A stretch of 64,000 nucleotides of DNA from Burkholderia pyrrocinia (GCF_001028665.1 NZ_CP011503.1:2852001-2916000), one strand, 5' to 3'. Numbered from the stretch's first letter, positions 46,061 to 57,337 are shown. Translations and numbers: made by a program. Notes: generated by a model from the letters alone, not told the origin.

Positions 46061-46488
46061 GTCCTCACCTCAGCGAAGCTAACTCCGGTGCGCTGCCCTG
46101 CGCCGCGCACTCTTCAAGCACTCGATCGTCGAGTGCCGGGTGGGGGCGTCCGGTTGGCCGGCAGCGGCGTTTCTGCCTTTCCATCCGACGAAACCTACGC
46201 CCTGTGCGCCAGGTTATGCACGAAGCGTGCCACGTCGGAGGCGAATCCCTCGAGAGCCGCTTGGCAGCGAGCTAACGGCTAAGTCAGCTAGGGGCGTATA
46301 AGACGCCAAAATAACCCGCCAGCAAATCGGGACAATCACCAATCTTGTGCAGTTCGCCCGTGCTGCGTGCGTATGCGTGTGTATTGCACCGCAGCGAAAC
46401 ATGACCGGCCGGTGCCGCATTCGCACATCGAAGCCGGATTCGTGCATTAAAATCGCGCATCGATATCGACGATTGATGAGGTCAGGAG
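46061..46488. other. Intergenic region between transposase-like gene and LysR gene
   Basis: 428 bases without a convincing gene. It contains the promoters of two divergent genes; TTAAAAT at about 46447 may be the LysR -10. A small hairpin GGCGT-ATAAG-ACGCC (46297-46311) is present. A 77-codon frame on the minus strand has no ribosome site and unlikely composition. No IS ends recognised. Confidence 0.5.
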
Positions 46489-47391
46489 ATGAACGTCACG
46501 CTGCGCCAGCTTCGCGTATTCATCGAGGTAGCGCGGCTCAAGAGCTTCAGTCGCGCGGGTGACGAGATAGGGCTCACGCAGTCCGCGGTCAGCCGCTGCG
46601 TGCGCGAGCTCGAGGCCGAGCTCGGGCTGAAGCTGATCGACCGCACGACGCGCGACGTGCAACTGACCGACGTCGGCGCGAACCTGATCGCGAGCGTGTC
46701 GCGTCTGATCGACGATCTCGACGATACGCTGCGCGAGATTCGCGAGATCGGCGAGCAGCGCCGCGGGCGGGTGATCGTCGCGGCGAGCCCGACGATCGCC
46801 TGCAGGCTGATGCCGCGCGTGGTTGCATCGTGCGAGCGCCAGTTCCCGTTCGTGACGCTCGGCCTGCGCGACGACGTGCAGAGTGACGTGTTGCGCAAGG
46901 TGAAGTCGAGCGAGGTCGATTTCGGCGTCGTGATCGGGCCGCTTACGGTCGCCGATCTCGTCTGCGAGCCGTTGATGACCGATTCGTTCTGCCTCGTCGC
47001 GCGTGCCGACCATCCGCTCGCGGCGCGTGCCGAGGTGCCGTGGACGGCGCTGGACGGCGAGCGCCTCGTGCTCCTCGATCATGCGTCGGGCAGCCGGCCG
47101 CTGATCGATGCCGCGCTGGCCGCCCACCACGTCAACGCGACGGTCATGCAGGAGCTCGGGCATTCGGCGACCGTATTCGGGCTCGTCGAGGCCGGCGTCG
47201 GCGTAAGCGTGCAGCCGTGGCTGTCGTTGCCGCTGCCGGCCGGCTCGACGCTCGTCGCGCGGCCGCTCACGCCGCGTACCGAGCGCACGGTCGAACTGGT
47301 GCGCCGCCGCGACAGGTCGTTGTCGCCTGCGGCGCAGGCGATCTGGGAACTGGTGCGGCAGATGCCGGCGAGGGCGGAAGACCTCGACTGA
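46489..47391 (+). CDS. LysR-family transcriptional regulator
   Basis: 300 residues. Winged helix at 1-60 (TLRQLRVFIEVARLKSFSRAGDEIGLTQSAVSRCVRELE) and effector domain from about 92 (GRVIVAASPTIACRLMPRVV). GAGG precedes the ATG. The aminotransferase gene starts 75 bases downstream on the same strand, so this may form an operon or control it; the effector is unknown. Confidence 0.92.
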   Translation: MNVTLRQLRVFIEVARLKSFSRAGDEIGLTQSAVSRCVRELEAELGLKLIDRTTRDVQLTDVGANLIASVSRLIDDLDDTLREIREIGEQRRGRVIVAASPTIACRLMPRVVASCERQFPFVTLGLRDDVQSDVLRKVKSSEVDFGVVIGPLTVADLVCEPLMTDSFCLVARADHPLAARAEVPWTALDGERLVLLDHASGSRPLIDAALAAHHVNATVMQELGHSATVFGLVEAGVGVSVQPWLSLPLPAGSTLVARPLTPRTERTVELVRRRDRSLSPAAQAIWELVRQMPARAEDLD

Positions 47392-47466
47392 CGCGCGCGG
47401 ACGCGCGACAGCCCGGCTTGCGGGTCGGTACACTACGCGGATCGTGTTCCTCGACGGTGGTTCTCG

Positions 47467-48669
47467 ATGGTGCATTCCTCGGATTTTTCCCTGACGACCG
47501 GCGAGCCGGCGGCGCGCGCCGCGGTGCACGCGCTGCGGCCGTCGCTGATCCGGGAGGTGGCGAACGCCGGCTTCGGCGTGCCGGACATGCTGCCGTTCTG
47601 GTTCGGCGAGTCGGACCGCGTGACACCGGATTTCATCCGCGATGGCGCAACGGCGGCGCTGCGCGATGGTGCGACCTTCTACACGCACAACCTCGGCACT
47701 GCGCCGCTGCGCGATGCGATTGCGGCTTACGTGAGCGCGCGTCACGGCGCGACGGCGGCCGACACGGTGGCCGTGACGAGTTCGGGCGTGAACGCGCTGA
47801 TGCTGGCCGCGCAGATGCTGGTCGGCCCGGGCGAGCGCGTCGTCGCGGTCACGCCGCTCTGGCCGAATCTCGTCGAGATTCCGAAAATCCTCGGCGCGCA
47901 GGTCGAATGCGTGCCGCTCGGTTATGGCGACGCGGGCTGGCGGCTCGATGTCGATCGGCTGCTTGCCGCGCTGACGCCCGATACGCGGATGCTGCTGGTC
48001 AACTCGCCGAACAATCCGACCGGCTGGACGATGTCGCGCGAGGATCAGCAGGCCGTGCTGGCCCATTGCCGCCGTCACGGCATCTGGCTGGTAGCCGACG
48101 AGGTGTACGAACGGCTCGCGTTCGGCGAGGGCGGCGCGCCGTCGTTCCTCGATATCGCCTCGCGAGACGAGCGGGTCGTTGTCGTGAATTCGTTCTCGAA
48201 GGCATGGGCGATGACGGGCTGGCGGCTGGGGTGGCTCGTTGCGCCGGCATCGGTGATGGGCGACCTGTCGAAGCTCGTCGAATACAACACGTCGTGTGCA
48301 CCGGGCTTCGTGCAGGCCGCGGGCGAAGTCGCGCTGCGCGACGGCGAACCGTTCGTGCAGTCGTTCGTCGCGGCGCTGCGCGACGCGCGCGATCACCTGG
48401 TCGCCGCGCTGCGGACGCTGCCGGGCGTCGAAGTGCCGCCCCCGCCGGGCGCGATGTACCTGTTCCTGCGATTGCCGGGCGCGGCCGACAGTCTCGCGTT
48501 CTGCAAGACACTGGTGCGCGACGCGGGGCTCGGGCTTGCGCCCGGGCGGGCATTCGGCCCGGAGGGGGAAGGATTCGTGCGCTGGTGCTACGCATGCGAT
48601 CCGGCGCGACTCGACGCGGGCGTCGAGCGGCTGCGCCGGTTTCTCGCGCACGGCGCGGCCGCCAGCTGA
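47467..48669 (+). CDS. Class I/II pyridoxal-phosphate aminotransferase
   Basis: 400-residue fold-type I aminotransferase. The segment SPNNPTGWTMSREDQ holds the conserved Asn; VADEVYERLAF holds the PLP-phenol Asp/Tyr pair; the PLP-binding lysine is Lys245 in NSFSKAWAMTGWRLGW; the carboxylate-binding Arg is near the end (FVRWCYACDPARL). It resembles aspartate/valine-pyruvate type aminotransferases; substrate not assignable. Same strand as the LysR regulator upstream. Confidence 0.92.
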   Translation: MVHSSDFSLTTGEPAARAAVHALRPSLIREVANAGFGVPDMLPFWFGESDRVTPDFIRDGATAALRDGATFYTHNLGTAPLRDAIAAYVSARHGATAADTVAVTSSGVNALMLAAQMLVGPGERVVAVTPLWPNLVEIPKILGAQVECVPLGYGDAGWRLDVDRLLAALTPDTRMLLVNSPNNPTGWTMSREDQQAVLAHCRRHGIWLVADEVYERLAFGEGGAPSFLDIASRDERVVVVNSFSKAWAMTGWRLGWLVAPASVMGDLSKLVEYNTSCAPGFVQAAGEVALRDGEPFVQSFVAALRDARDHLVAALRTLPGVEVPPPPGAMYLFLRLPGAADSLAFCKTLVRDAGLGLAPGRAFGPEGEGFVRWCYACDPARLDAGVERLRRFLAHGAAAS

Positions 48670-48720
48670 AGCGGGGTCGGAGCGGGCGCGGCGTACTGGC
48701 GGCGAGCCAATCTGCTCATC

Positions 48721-48749
48721 TTTACGCACCGGGCAATTTTGCGTAATAT
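48721..48749 (+). promoter_or_regulatory. Promoter candidate for scpB
   Basis: TTTACG (48721-48726), exactly 17 bases, TAATAT (48744-48749); 4 of 6 and 5 of 6 consensus-type matches respectively, located in the 272-base gap, about 190 bases before scpB. Confidence 0.55.
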
Positions 48750-48941
48750 GGCGCTCAGTCACGCGGTTCCGTCGTTGAGCCGTGCTGTTCCGTCCGGTTT
48801 GGGCCTGGCCTGAAGTTGGTTCGCCGCCCCCGGTTCGTGCTCCCATCAATATGACCGATCAGAATCGGGCGAGCGCGTCTTCCGTTCCTTTCGTCTGTTT
48901 GTTGATCCGGTTCGTTTGACCACAGGGTCTGGCCTAGCTGC

Positions 48942-49973
48942 ATGAATACCCAAGAGGCGAAGATCGTCCTCGAGACTGCTTTGATCTGCGCGCAGGAACC
49001 GCTGAAGCTCGGCGATTTGCGCAAGCTCTTTGCCGACGGCGTGTCGGCTGACACGGTCCGCACGTTGCTCGAAGATCTGAAACAGGATTGGTCCGGCCGC
49101 GGCGTCGAACTGGTGGCGCTGGCGACCGGATGGCGCTTCCAGAGCAAGCCGGCGATGCGTCACTATCTGGATCGCCTGCATCCCGAGAAGCCGCCGAAAT
49201 ATTCGCGCGCGGTGCTCGAAACGCTCGCGATCATCGCGTACAGGCAGCCGGTCACGCGCGGCGACATCGAAGAGATTCGCGGCGTCACGGTCAATACGCA
49301 GGTGGTCAAGCAGCTCGAGGATCGCAGCTGGATCGAAGTGATCGGTCATCGTGACGTGCCGGGACGTCCGGCGCTGTATGCGACGACCAAGCAGTTCCTC
49401 GACGATCTCGGCCTGAAGGCGCTCGACGACCTGCCCGCGCTCGAAGAGCCGGCCGCGAACATCGAGGCCGCGCTGCTTGCGCAGCAGGCAATGGACTTCG
49501 ACGGCGACGTACCGGTTGCCGACGACGCGCCGCAAGCCGGCGACGCAGCGGCTGACGTGCTGCAAGCGCACGCGGATGAAGCATCCGCCGGATTGCCGGG
49601 CGATGCCGCGTCGATGCAGGAAATGCCGAACCGCGCTACGCTCGATGGTGATCTCGGGCAAGCGGAGCAAACGGAACAGGTTGGTGCCGAAGCAGTGCCG
49701 ACCAATGTGCAGCCCGAGCCGCTGCGCGCGGATTGGAGCGAGGAAGATCGCAAGCCGGCCGCCGAAGTGGCTGCCGGAGACGGAGCGGAAGCGGCCGGCG
49801 ACATGCCCGGCGAGGCTGGCCAGGCCGACGCCTTCCGTTCCCGTCCCGCGGACGGCGAGATGCTGGACGACACGTCCGACAGTCTCGCCGATGCCGTACG
49901 AAGCGCCAGTGCGCCCATCGGCGCCGACGCGCTGCCGGACGACGAAGCAGAACCCGAACAGCGTCGCGCCTGA
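48942..49973 (+). CDS. scpB: Segregation and condensation protein ScpB
   Basis: 343-residue subunit of the SMC-ScpAB condensin. The two winged-helix domains span about residues 1-180 ([48 protein letters not shown]). The remaining ~150 residues are acidic and Ala-rich with no predicted fold, longer than in E. coli-type or Bacillus ScpB (about 190-200). No scpA is adjacent in this window. It is followed by rluB, a frequent neighbour. Confidence 0.94.
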   Translation: MNTQEAKIVLETALICAQEPLKLGDLRKLFADGVSADTVRTLLEDLKQDWSGRGVELVALATGWRFQSKPAMRHYLDRLHPEKPPKYSRAVLETLAIIAYRQPVTRGDIEEIRGVTVNTQVVKQLEDRSWIEVIGHRDVPGRPALYATTKQFLDDLGLKALDDLPALEEPAANIEAALLAQQAMDFDGDVPVADDAPQAGDAAADVLQAHADEASAGLPGDAASMQEMPNRATLDGDLGQAEQTEQVGAEAVPTNVQPEPLRADWSEEDRKPAAEVAAGDGAEAAGDMPGEAGQADAFRSRPADGEMLDDTSDSLADAVRSASAPIGADALPDDEAEPEQRRA

Positions 49974-50033
49974 ACGCGGCCAACTTCTTGCCGCGCCCGC
50001 GCCGGGCGCGAGACCTGACATTTTGAGGTTGTT

Positions 50034-51800
50034 TTGACAGATATCCACGATATTGAATCGTCCGCGCCTGCCGTGCAGGCAGCGCGTGCCGACGATGCAC
50101 CGGAGCAGGATGCTTCGGCCGAGGGTGGCGACGAGCGTCCCCGCCGCGGTCTGCGGCGAGGCCCGCGCAGCCTGATCGCGCGGCGTCGCGCGGCGGCCAA
50201 GTCGAAGGGCGCCGAAGGCGAGTCGCAGGGCGGTGAGGGCGCGGACGCGCAGCCGGCCGAGGCCGCCGAAGCGCAGCCCGCGCGCGCGCCGCGCAAGGAA
50301 GGTGCGGCCAAGGGCGGCCGCAAGCCGGCCGGCAAGCGCGAAGGCGCGGCCAAGGGCGCCGCCCAGGGTGCGCAGGGCGGCCAAGGCCGCCGTGGCGGCG
50401 CGCCGAAGGCTGAAGGCGGTCCGGCGAAGGCGGAAGGCGATGCGTCCCAGGACGAACTGTTCGCATACGTGACGTCGCCCGCATTCGACGCGGACAACTC
50501 CGCGGGGGGCAGCGGCGTGCGTGCGCCGATGCTGCGTCGCGGCCGCAGCCAGCCGGCGAGCAAGCGCGTGCTGTCGCCGGACGACGACGCACCGAAGCTG
50601 CACAAGGTGCTGGCGGAAGCGGGCATGGGCTCGCGCCGCGAAATGGAAGAGCTGATCGTCGCCGGCCGCGTGTCGGTGAACGGCGAGCCCGCGCACATCG
50701 GCCAGCGCATCATGCCGACCGACCAGGTGCGGATCAATGGCAAGCCGGTCAAGCGCAAGCTGCCGAACAAGCCGCCGCGCGTGCTGCTGTACCACAAGCC
50801 GACGGGTGAAATCGTCAGTCACGCGGATCCGGAAGGACGTCCGTCGGTGTTCGATCGCCTGCCGCCGATGAAGACGGCGAAATGGCTTGCGGTGGGTCGC
50901 CTTGACTTCAATACCGAAGGCCTGCTGATGCTGACGACTTCGGGTGACCTCGCGAACCGCTTCATGCATCCGCGCTACAGCGTGGAGCGCGAGTACGCGG
51001 TGCGGGTGGTCGGCGAGCTCACTGAAGGCAACCGGCAAAAGCTGCTGCACGGCGTCGAGCTGGATGACGGTCCGGCTAACTTCCTGCGTATCCGCGACGG
51101 CGGTGGCGAAGGCACGAATCACTGGTATCACGTCGCGCTGGCCGAAGGCCGCAACCGCGAAGTGCGCCGGATGTTCGAGGCGGCCGGCCTGATGGTGAGC
51201 CGGCTGATCCGTACGCGTCACGGCCCGATCCCGCTGCCTCGCGGCCTGAAGCGCGGCCGCTGGGAGGAGCTCGACGATGCGCAGGTGCGCAAGCTGATGG
51301 CGACGGTCGGCCTGAAGGCGCCGTCCGAGGAGAAGGGCAAGCGCGGCGGTGCCGACCAGGCCGAGCGTCGCCAGCCCGATCCGATGCAGACGTCGATGGG
51401 CTTCATCAGTCGCGAGCCGGTGCTGACGACGCACGGGCAGCTCGACCAGCCGCGTCGCGGCGGTGGCCGTCGCGGCGGGCCGGGCCTGCCGGGCCTGAGC
51501 GGCTACGGTAGCCTGCCGGTCGCGCCGTCGGGCTATGGCAACCGTGCTGGCGGCGCCCGCGATGGCAACCGCTCGGGCGGCGGCGGCCGAGATGGGAACC
51601 GCGCTGGCGGCGGCCGTGATGTCGATGGCAACCGCGCGTCATACGGCGCAGGCCCCAAGCGCGAGAGCGCGGGCGCCAAGCGCGGTGGTGCCAAGGGCGG
51701 CAATCGTAATCCGAACGGCAATCGTCCCGAAGGCGGCGGCAACAGCGGCGGCCCGCGTGGCGGCCAGCGTCCGCAACGCAGTCGCACGCGCAGCCGCTGA
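50034..51800 (+). CDS. rluB: 23S rRNA pseudouridine(2605) synthase
   Basis: 588 residues. The enzyme core is S4 (about 185-245; [20 protein letters not shown]) plus the RluB catalytic domain with [11 protein letters not shown] (catalytic Asp291) and [14 protein letters not shown]. The ~180-residue N-terminal and ~150-residue C-terminal extensions are low-complexity, Ala/Lys/Gly/Arg-rich, ending with RDGNR-type repeats and RSRTRSR. The start is TTG 50034 with GAGG five bases upstream. Basic tails probably add RNA contacts. It pseudouridylates 23S rRNA near position 2605. Confidence 0.92.
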   Translation: MTDIHDIESSAPAVQAARADDAPEQDASAEGGDERPRRGLRRGPRSLIARRRAAAKSKGAEGESQGGEGADAQPAEAAEAQPARAPRKEGAAKGGRKPAGKREGAAKGAAQGAQGGQGRRGGAPKAEGGPAKAEGDASQDELFAYVTSPAFDADNSAGGSGVRAPMLRRGRSQPASKRVLSPDDDAPKLHKVLAEAGMGSRREMEELIVAGRVSVNGEPAHIGQRIMPTDQVRINGKPVKRKLPNKPPRVLLYHKPTGEIVSHADPEGRPSVFDRLPPMKTAKWLAVGRLDFNTEGLLMLTTSGDLANRFMHPRYSVEREYAVRVVGELTEGNRQKLLHGVELDDGPANFLRIRDGGGEGTNHWYHVALAEGRNREVRRMFEAAGLMVSRLIRTRHGPIPLPRGLKRGRWEELDDAQVRKLMATVGLKAPSEEKGKRGGADQAERRQPDPMQTSMGFISREPVLTTHGQLDQPRRGGGRRGGPGLPGLSGYGSLPVAPSGYGNRAGGARDGNRSGGGGRDGNRAGGGRDVDGNRASYGAGPKRESAGAKRGGAKGGNRNPNGNRPEGGGNSGGPRGGQRPQRSRTRSR

Positions 51801-52042
51801 GCGTGCGGGCACGCGGCGGCGCAAGGCCGCCGGCGTGCCGGCAGAATCGGCATCCGTCCGCTTTTTGTCGGCACGACGCATTGCGTTGATTGCTTTCGAC
51901 TGTATATATATGCCGCGTGCCGCTGGATGGCCGCCGGCATGGCCGATTTCCGGCGCGGCAGGATTGCGCCGGTTGATCCGGCAGCCCGATTTCGCATTTT
52001 CGGTCCGTAAAAGCAGTCGATACGCTGCTTTTACCGGCTGGC

Positions 52043-52071
52043 TTGGCGTTTGCGCCAAAAATCGCTATAAT
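52043..52071 (+). promoter_or_regulatory. Strong promoter of the rimP-nusA-infB operon
   Basis: TTGGCG (52043-52048), 17-base spacer, perfect TATAAT (52066-52071). Transcription would begin near 52078, about 180 bases before the rimP start, and pass through the terminator at 52132-52156. Confidence 0.85.
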
Positions 52072-52077
52072 CGCGGA

Positions 52078-52156
52078 GTCGCTGGGCGTACGGATTCAAT
52101 GTGCGGCTCAGGTGCGACCACCAGTAAGAAGATGGGCGTTCCGCCCATTTTTTTTT
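52078..52156 (+). ncRNA. rimP leader RNA ending in an attenuator-like terminator
   Basis: An approximately 79-nt transcript. GTCGC (52078-52082) can pair with GCGAC (52114-52118), and the 3' end is a seven-base hairpin ATGGGCG / CGCCCAT (52132-52138, 52142-52148) followed by nine T. Leader attenuators upstream of rimP have been described in other bacteria (an Rfam rimP-leader family exists), so control of nusA expression, perhaps by NusA itself, is likely. Whether this RNA belongs to that family is not tested here. Confidence 0.6.
52132..52156 (+). terminator. Terminator within the rimP leader
   Basis: Seven-base perfect stem with loop TTC and nine T; 104 bases ahead of the rimP start. Confidence 0.92.
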
Positions 52157-52259
52157 GCTGAAACGGTTAGGCATCTCGGGTAGCGCTTCCTGCGCCGGCT
52201 AAGGCGCGCGCCCGCGGGTGTAATCGCGAGCGGCGGGCGCGAACACCTGAGAGGACACT

Positions 52260-52718
52260 GTGCAACTGACGGAACTGATAGAAACCACGGTCACCGGGCT
52301 CGGCTACGAGCTGGTGGATCTCGAGCGCACCGGGCGCGGCATGCTTTGCATCTATATCGATCAGCCTGCCGGCATCTCGCTCGAAGATTGCGAAAAGGTC
52401 ACGCGTCAGCTCCAGCACGTCTTGACGGTCGAAAACATCGATTACGAACGGCTCGAAGTCTCGTCCCCGGGGCTCGACCGCCCGTTGAAGAAGCTGGCCG
52501 ACTTCGAGCGCTTCGCCGGCAGCGAAGTTTCCGTGACCTTGAAAAAGCCGCTGGACGGGCGCAAGACGTACCGGGGCATTCTGCACGCGCCGAATGGCGA
52601 AACGATCGGTTTGGAATTTGAGGGGAAGAAGGGCGAGGCAGCCATGCTGGATTTCACGCTGGCCGATATCGATAAAGCCCGCCTGATTCCGCAAGTTGAC
52701 TTTAGGAGCCGCAAATAA
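52260..52718 (+). CDS. rimP: Ribosome maturation factor RimP
   Basis: 152-residue protein needed for 30S maturation. Standard two-domain layout: N-terminal alpha/beta domain ([38 protein letters not shown]) and SH3-like C-terminal domain ([14 protein letters not shown]). It starts at GTG 52260 with GAGGA upstream. Its stop TAA (52716-52718) shares one base with the nusA ATG, a coupled arrangement. Confidence 0.94.
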   Translation: MQLTELIETTVTGLGYELVDLERTGRGMLCIYIDQPAGISLEDCEKVTRQLQHVLTVENIDYERLEVSSPGLDRPLKKLADFERFAGSEVSVTLKKPLDGRKTYRGILHAPNGETIGLEFEGKKGEAAMLDFTLADIDKARLIPQVDFRSRK

Positions 52719-54193
52719 TGAGTCGCGAAGTGTTGATGCTGGTGGATGCGCTGGCGCGCGAGAAAAACGTCGACAAGGATGTGGTGCTGGGCGCCCTCGA
52801 GGCTGCGCTCGCGTCCGCTTCCAAGAAGCTGTTCGACGAAGGCGCCGAAATCCGCGTCCATATCGATCGCGAAAGCGGCGAGCACGAAACCTTCCGTCGC
52901 TGGCTCGTCGTGCCCGATGAGGCTGGCTTGCAGGAGCCGGATCGCGAGATCCTGCTGTTTGAAGCACGTGAGCAGAAGCCCGACGTCGAAGTCGGCGAAT
53001 ATGTCGAGGAACCCGTTCCGTCGATCGAGTTCGGCCGCATCGGCGCGCAGGCCGCGAAGCAGGTGATCCTGCAGAAGGTGCGCGACGCGGAGCGCGAGCA
53101 GATCCTGAACGACTACCTCGAGCGCGGCGAAAAGATCATGACGGGTACGGTGAAGCGCCTCGACAAGGGCAACTTCATCGTCGAATCGGGGCGTGTCGAG
53201 GCGCTGCTGCGCCGCGACCAACTGATTCCGAAGGAAAACCTGCGCGTGGGCGACCGCGTGCGCGCGTACATCGCGAAGGTCGATCGCACCGCGCGCGGCC
53301 CGCAGATCGAGCTGTCGCGCACGGCGCCCGAGTTCCTGATGAAGTTGTTCGAGATGGAAGTGCCGGAAATCGAGCAGGGCCTGCTCGAGATCAAGGCGGC
53401 AGCCCGCGACCCGGGCGTGCGCGCGAAGATCGGCGTCATCGCGTACGACAAGCGGATCGATCCGATCGGCACCTGTGTCGGCATTCGCGGCTCGCGCGTG
53501 CAGGCCGTGCGCAACGAGCTCGGTGGCGAAAACATCGACATCGTGCTATGGTCGGAGGATCCCGCCCAGTTCGTGATCGGCGCGCTCGCGCCGGCCGCAG
53601 TCCAGTCGATCGTCGTCGATGAAGAAAAGCACTCGATGGACGTCGTCGTCGACGAGAACGAGCTGGCTGTCGCGATCGGCCGCAGCGGTCAGAACGTTCG
53701 CCTTGCCGGCGAACTGACCGGCTGGCAGATCAACATCATGACGCCGGACGAATCCGCCCTGAAGCAGGGTGAAGAGCGCGACCGGCTGCGTTCGCTGTTC
53801 ATGGCGCGTCTCGACGTCGACGAAGAAGTTGCCGACATCCTGATCGACGAAGGCTTCACGAGCCTCGAAGAGATCGCTTACGTGCCGCTCAACGAAATGC
53901 TCGAAATCGAGGCGTTCGACGAGGACACCGTGCACGAGCTGCGCAACCGCGCACGCGATGCGCTGTTGACGATGGCCATCGCGAACGAAGAAAAGGTCGA
54001 GAACGCAGCGCTGGATCTGAAGAGCCTCGACGGCATCACGCCGGAGTTGCTCGCGAAGCTGGCCGAACACGGTGTGCAGACGCGAGACGATCTCGCCGAG
54101 CTTGCAGTGGATGAACTGGTCGACCTGACCGGGATGGAAGAGGATGCCGCTAAGGCGTTGATCATGAAAGCACGTGAACACTGGTTCCAGTGA
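52718..54193 (+). CDS. nusA: Transcription termination/antitermination protein NusA
   Basis: 491-residue RNA polymerase-binding factor. N-terminal domain (1-130), S1 domain (about 135-200; [16 protein letters not shown]), KH domains (about 230-345; [38 protein letters not shown]) and the C-terminal tandem acidic repeats (about 370-490), as in E. coli. Overlaps rimP by one base. Confidence 0.97.
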   Translation: MSREVLMLVDALAREKNVDKDVVLGALEAALASASKKLFDEGAEIRVHIDRESGEHETFRRWLVVPDEAGLQEPDREILLFEAREQKPDVEVGEYVEEPVPSIEFGRIGAQAAKQVILQKVRDAEREQILNDYLERGEKIMTGTVKRLDKGNFIVESGRVEALLRRDQLIPKENLRVGDRVRAYIAKVDRTARGPQIELSRTAPEFLMKLFEMEVPEIEQGLLEIKAAARDPGVRAKIGVIAYDKRIDPIGTCVGIRGSRVQAVRNELGGENIDIVLWSEDPAQFVIGALAPAAVQSIVVDEEKHSMDVVVDENELAVAIGRSGQNVRLAGELTGWQINIMTPDESALKQGEERDRLRSLFMARLDVDEEVADILIDEGFTSLEEIAYVPLNEMLEIEAFDEDTVHELRNRARDALLTMAIANEEKVENAALDLKSLDGITPELLAKLAEHGVQTRDDLAELAVDELVDLTGMEEDAAKALIMKAREHWFQ

Positions 54194-54284
54194 GAAATGA
54201 CCATGGCGCACTGATTTGATGGCGGCCGTATGGCCTGACCCGATGCTAACCGCAAGGAATCGGTCCTTGCACTAAGAGGAATGA

Positions 54285-57224
54285 ATGGCGAGTAACAACG
54301 TAGCCCAATTTGCCGCGGAACTGAAAATGCCTGCTGGTGTGCTGCTCGAACAGCTGCAGGCAGCGGGCGTCCAGAAAGCGAGTGAAGACGATGCGCTGTC
54401 CGAAGCGGACAAGGCGCGTCTGCTCGATCATTTGCGCAAGTCGCACGGCGCAACCGACGGCGACAAGCGCAAGATCACGCTGACCCGCAAGCATACGTCG
54501 GAGATCAAGCAATCTGACGCGACGGGCAAGGCTCGCACCATTCAGGTCGAGGTCCGCAAGAAGCGCACGTTCGTCAAGCGCGACGACGTGAGCGATGGTG
54601 CGGAACAGGGTCAGGCGCAGGTCGCCGAAGCGGACGACGATGCAGAACTGAAGCGTCGCGAGGAAGAAGCGCGCCGCGAGGCCGAGCTGCTCGAGAAGCA
54701 GGCGCAGGAACTGCGCGAGCGCCAGGAGCGCCTCGAACGCGAGGAAGCCGAGCGCCGCGCCCGCGAGGAAGCGGCTGAAGCCGAGCGCCGTCGCGCCGAG
54801 GAAGAAGCTGCGGCGAAGCGTGCCGCGGCCGAAGCCGCTGCGGCGCAGCAGCAGGTGGCAGCGCAGCAGGCCGCCGCGGCCGAGCCGGAAGCGCCGAGCG
54901 CGCAGTCCGCGCAGGACGAAGCGCGAGCAGCCGCCGAAGCCCGCGCGGCTGCCGAACGTGCGGCGCAGCGCGAAGCGGCGAAGAAGGCCGAGGATGCTGC
55001 CCGCGAGGCGGCGGACAAGGCACGCGCCGAGCAGGAAGAGATCAGCAAGCGCCGTGCGGCCGCCGAGGCCGAAGCGCGCGCGATCCGCGAAATGATGAAC
55101 ACGCCGCGCAAGGCCGTGGTCAAGGCAGTCGAGCCGCCGAAGCCGGTCGAGCCGCCGAAGCCGGCTGAAGCGAAGGGCACGCTGCACAAGCCGGCGAAGC
55201 CGGAAGGCGCGCAGGCGCGTCCGGCGGTGAAGAAGCCGGCCGGCGCTGCCGCTCCGGCAACGACGCAGGCACCGGCAGGCGCGGGCGACCGCAACAAGAA
55301 GCCGGGCGCAGGCAAGGGCGGCTGGCAGGACGACGCGGCGAAGCGTCGCGGCATCAAGACGCGCGGCGATTCGAGCGGCGGCGTTGACCGCGGCTGGCGC
55401 GGCGGCCCGAAGGGTCGCGGCCGTCACCAGGACAGCGCATCGTCGTTCCAGGCACCGACCGAGCCGATCGTGCGTGAAGTGCACGTGCCGGAAACCGTGT
55501 CGGTTGCCGATCTCGCGCACAAGATGTCGATCAAGGCCTCCGAAGTCATCAAGGTGATGATGAAGATGGGCCAGATGGTCACGATCAACCAGGTGCTGGA
55601 CCAGGAAACGGCGATGATCGTCGTCGAGGAACTGGGCCACCGCGCGGTTGCCGCGAAGCTGGACGATCCGGAAGCGCTGCTCGTCGAAGGCGAAACGACC
55701 ACCGATGCGGAGCAGCTGCCGCGTCCGCCGGTCGTTACGGTGATGGGTCACGTCGACCACGGCAAGACCTCGCTGCTCGACCACATTCGCCGCGCGAAGG
55801 TTGCGGCGGGCGAAGCGGGCGGCATTACGCAGCACATCGGCGCTTATCACGTCGATACGCCGCGCGGCGTCATCACGTTCCTCGATACGCCGGGTCACGA
55901 GGCGTTCACGGCAATGCGTGCACGCGGCGCGAAGGCGACCGACATTGTGGTGCTGGTGGTGGCGGCCGACGACGGCGTGATGCCGCAGACGAAGGAAGCT
56001 ATCGCCCACGCGAAGGCGGGTGGCGTGCCGATCGTCGTCGCGATCAACAAGATCGACAAGCCGGAAGCGAATCCCGATCGCGTGAAGCAGGAGCTGGTCA
56101 CGGAAGGCGTCGTGCCGGAAGAATACGGTGGTGATTCGCCGTTCGTGCCGGTGTCGGCGAAGACGGGTGCGGGCATCGACGATCTGCTCGAGAACGTGCT
56201 GCTGCAGGCCGAAGTGCTGGAACTGAAGGCACCGGTCGAAGCACCGGCCAAGGGCATCGTGATCGAAGCGAAGCTCGACAAGGGCAAGGGCCCGGTCGCG
56301 ACGATCCTCGTGCAGTCCGGTACGCTGAATCGTGGTGACATCGTGCTCGCGGGCTCGGCCTACGGCCGCGTGCGCGCGATGCTCGACGAGAACGGCAAGC
56401 CGACGAAGGAAGCCGGCCCGTCGATCCCGGTCGAAATCCAGGGTCTGTCGGAAGTGCCGGGCGCGGGCGAGGAAGTGATCGTGCTGCCGGACGAGCGCAA
56501 GGCACGTGAAATCGCGCTGTTCCGTCAGGGCAAGTTCCGTGACGTGAAGCTCGCGAAGCAGCAGGCCGCGAAGCTGGAAAGCATGCTCGAGCAGATGGGC
56601 GAAGGCGAAGTTCAGAACCTGCCGCTTATCGTCAAGGCCGACGTGCAGGGTTCGCAGGAAGCACTCGTGCAGTCGCTGCTCAAGCTGTCGACCGACGAAG
56701 TGCGCGTGCAGATCGTGCACGGCGCGGTGGGTGGCATCAGCGAAAACGACGTCAACCTTGCAACGGCATCGAAGGCAGTCATCATCGGCTTCAACACGCG
56801 TGCGGATGCGCAGGCGCGCAAGCTCGCGGAAGCCAATGGTGTCGATATCCGCTACTACAACATCATCTATGACGCAGTGGATGAGGTGAAGGCGGCGATG
56901 TCGGGCATGCTGGCGCCGGAGAAGCGCGAAGTCATTACCGGTACGGTCGAGGTGCGCCAGGTGTTCAAGGTGCCGAAGATCGGCGCGGTCGCAGGCTGTA
57001 TGGTCACGGACGGTATCGTCAAGCGCTCGTCGTCGGTTCGCGTGCTGCGCAACAACGTCGTGATCTTCACGGGCGAGCTCGAATCGCTGAAGCGCTTCAA
57101 GGACGACGTGAAGGAAGTCAAGCAAGGCTTCGAGTGCGGCATGTCGGTGAAGAACTTCAACGACATCGTGGAAGGCGACCAGTTCGAAGTCTTCGAAGTG
57201 ACCGAAGTCGCGCGTACGCTGTAA
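54285..57224 (+). CDS. infB: Translation initiation factor IF-2
   Basis: 979-residue GTPase that brings fMet-tRNA to the 30S subunit. N-terminal fold (1-50), a long Glu/Ala/Arg/Lys-rich segment (about 130-380), then the G domain beginning with GHVDHGKT (Gly488-) and [26 protein letters not shown], followed by domains II-IV. The length is typical for this family with a charged linker. Start MASNNVAQF has AGAGG upstream. Followed by a terminator ahead of rbfA. Confidence 0.97.
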   Translation: MASNNVAQFAAELKMPAGVLLEQLQAAGVQKASEDDALSEADKARLLDHLRKSHGATDGDKRKITLTRKHTSEIKQSDATGKARTIQVEVRKKRTFVKRDDVSDGAEQGQAQVAEADDDAELKRREEEARREAELLEKQAQELRERQERLEREEAERRAREEAAEAERRRAEEEAAAKRAAAEAAAAQQQVAAQQAAAAEPEAPSAQSAQDEARAAAEARAAAERAAQREAAKKAEDAAREAADKARAEQEEISKRRAAAEAEARAIREMMNTPRKAVVKAVEPPKPVEPPKPAEAKGTLHKPAKPEGAQARPAVKKPAGAAAPATTQAPAGAGDRNKKPGAGKGGWQDDAAKRRGIKTRGDSSGGVDRGWRGGPKGRGRHQDSASSFQAPTEPIVREVHVPETVSVADLAHKMSIKASEVIKVMMKMGQMVTINQVLDQETAMIVVEELGHRAVAAKLDDPEALLVEGETTTDAEQLPRPPVVTVMGHVDHGKTSLLDHIRRAKVAAGEAGGITQHIGAYHVDTPRGVITFLDTPGHEAFTAMRARGAKATDIVVLVVAADDGVMPQTKEAIAHAKAGGVPIVVAINKIDKPEANPDRVKQELVTEGVVPEEYGGDSPFVPVSAKTGAGIDDLLENVLLQAEVLELKAPVEAPAKGIVIEAKLDKGKGPVATILVQSGTLNRGDIVLAGSAYGRVRAMLDENGKPTKEAGPSIPVEIQGLSEVPGAGEEVIVLPDERKAREIALFRQGKFRDVKLAKQQAAKLESMLEQMGEGEVQNLPLIVKADVQGSQEALVQSLLKLSTDEVRVQIVHGAVGGISENDVNLATASKAVIIGFNTRADAQARKLAEANGVDIRYYNIIYDAVDEVKAAMSGMLAPEKREVITGTVEVRQVFKVPKIGAVAGCMVTDGIVKRSSSVRVLRNNVVIFTGELESLKRFKDDVKEVKQGFECGMSVKNFNDIVEGDQFEVFEVTEVARTL

Positions 57225-57241
57225 TCGTCGCGTATCGGCTC

Positions 57242-57279
57242 ATGGGCGGGGCAGGCTTGGGCTTGTCCCGCCCATTTTT
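57242..57279 (+). terminator. Terminator between infB and rbfA
   Basis: Long hairpin ATGGGCGGG ... CCCGCCCAT (57242 to 57274; central GCAGGC/GCTTGT partly paired) followed by five T. Lies within the operon, 58 bases before rbfA. Confidence 0.82.
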
Positions 57280-57337
57280 CATGGCGGCCCGCCAAAAGGC
57301 GGCCGCATTATCCTGATAAACGAATCAGGGATCGATC

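Larger units (their letters stand above)
51801..52259. other. Intergenic region between rluB and rimP with promoter and leader
   Basis: 459 bases. The first part (51801-52030) has a GC-rich hairpin (about 51804-51842) without a T-run, and an A/T-rich segment (51900-51912). The second part contains the rimP operon promoter (52043-52071), a folded leader (52078-52156) ending in a terminator and an untranslated stretch up to rimP. No gene found. Confidence 0.7.

Noticed and set aside
46214..46447. 77-codon minus-strand frame before the LysR gene
   Set aside because: No ribosome site, mixed composition and no similarity to any family that I recognise.
51502..51780. Repeat-rich sequence that might look like a short array
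   Set aside because: The repeats are GC-rich Gly/Arg/Asn codons inside the rluB tail in a single frame, not CRISPR-like repeats with unique spacers.
54246..57125. 959-codon minus-strand frame opposite infB
   Set aside because: Mirror frame of the infB coding sequence; repetitive Arg/Leu/His composition is the antisense of the charged IF-2 linker.
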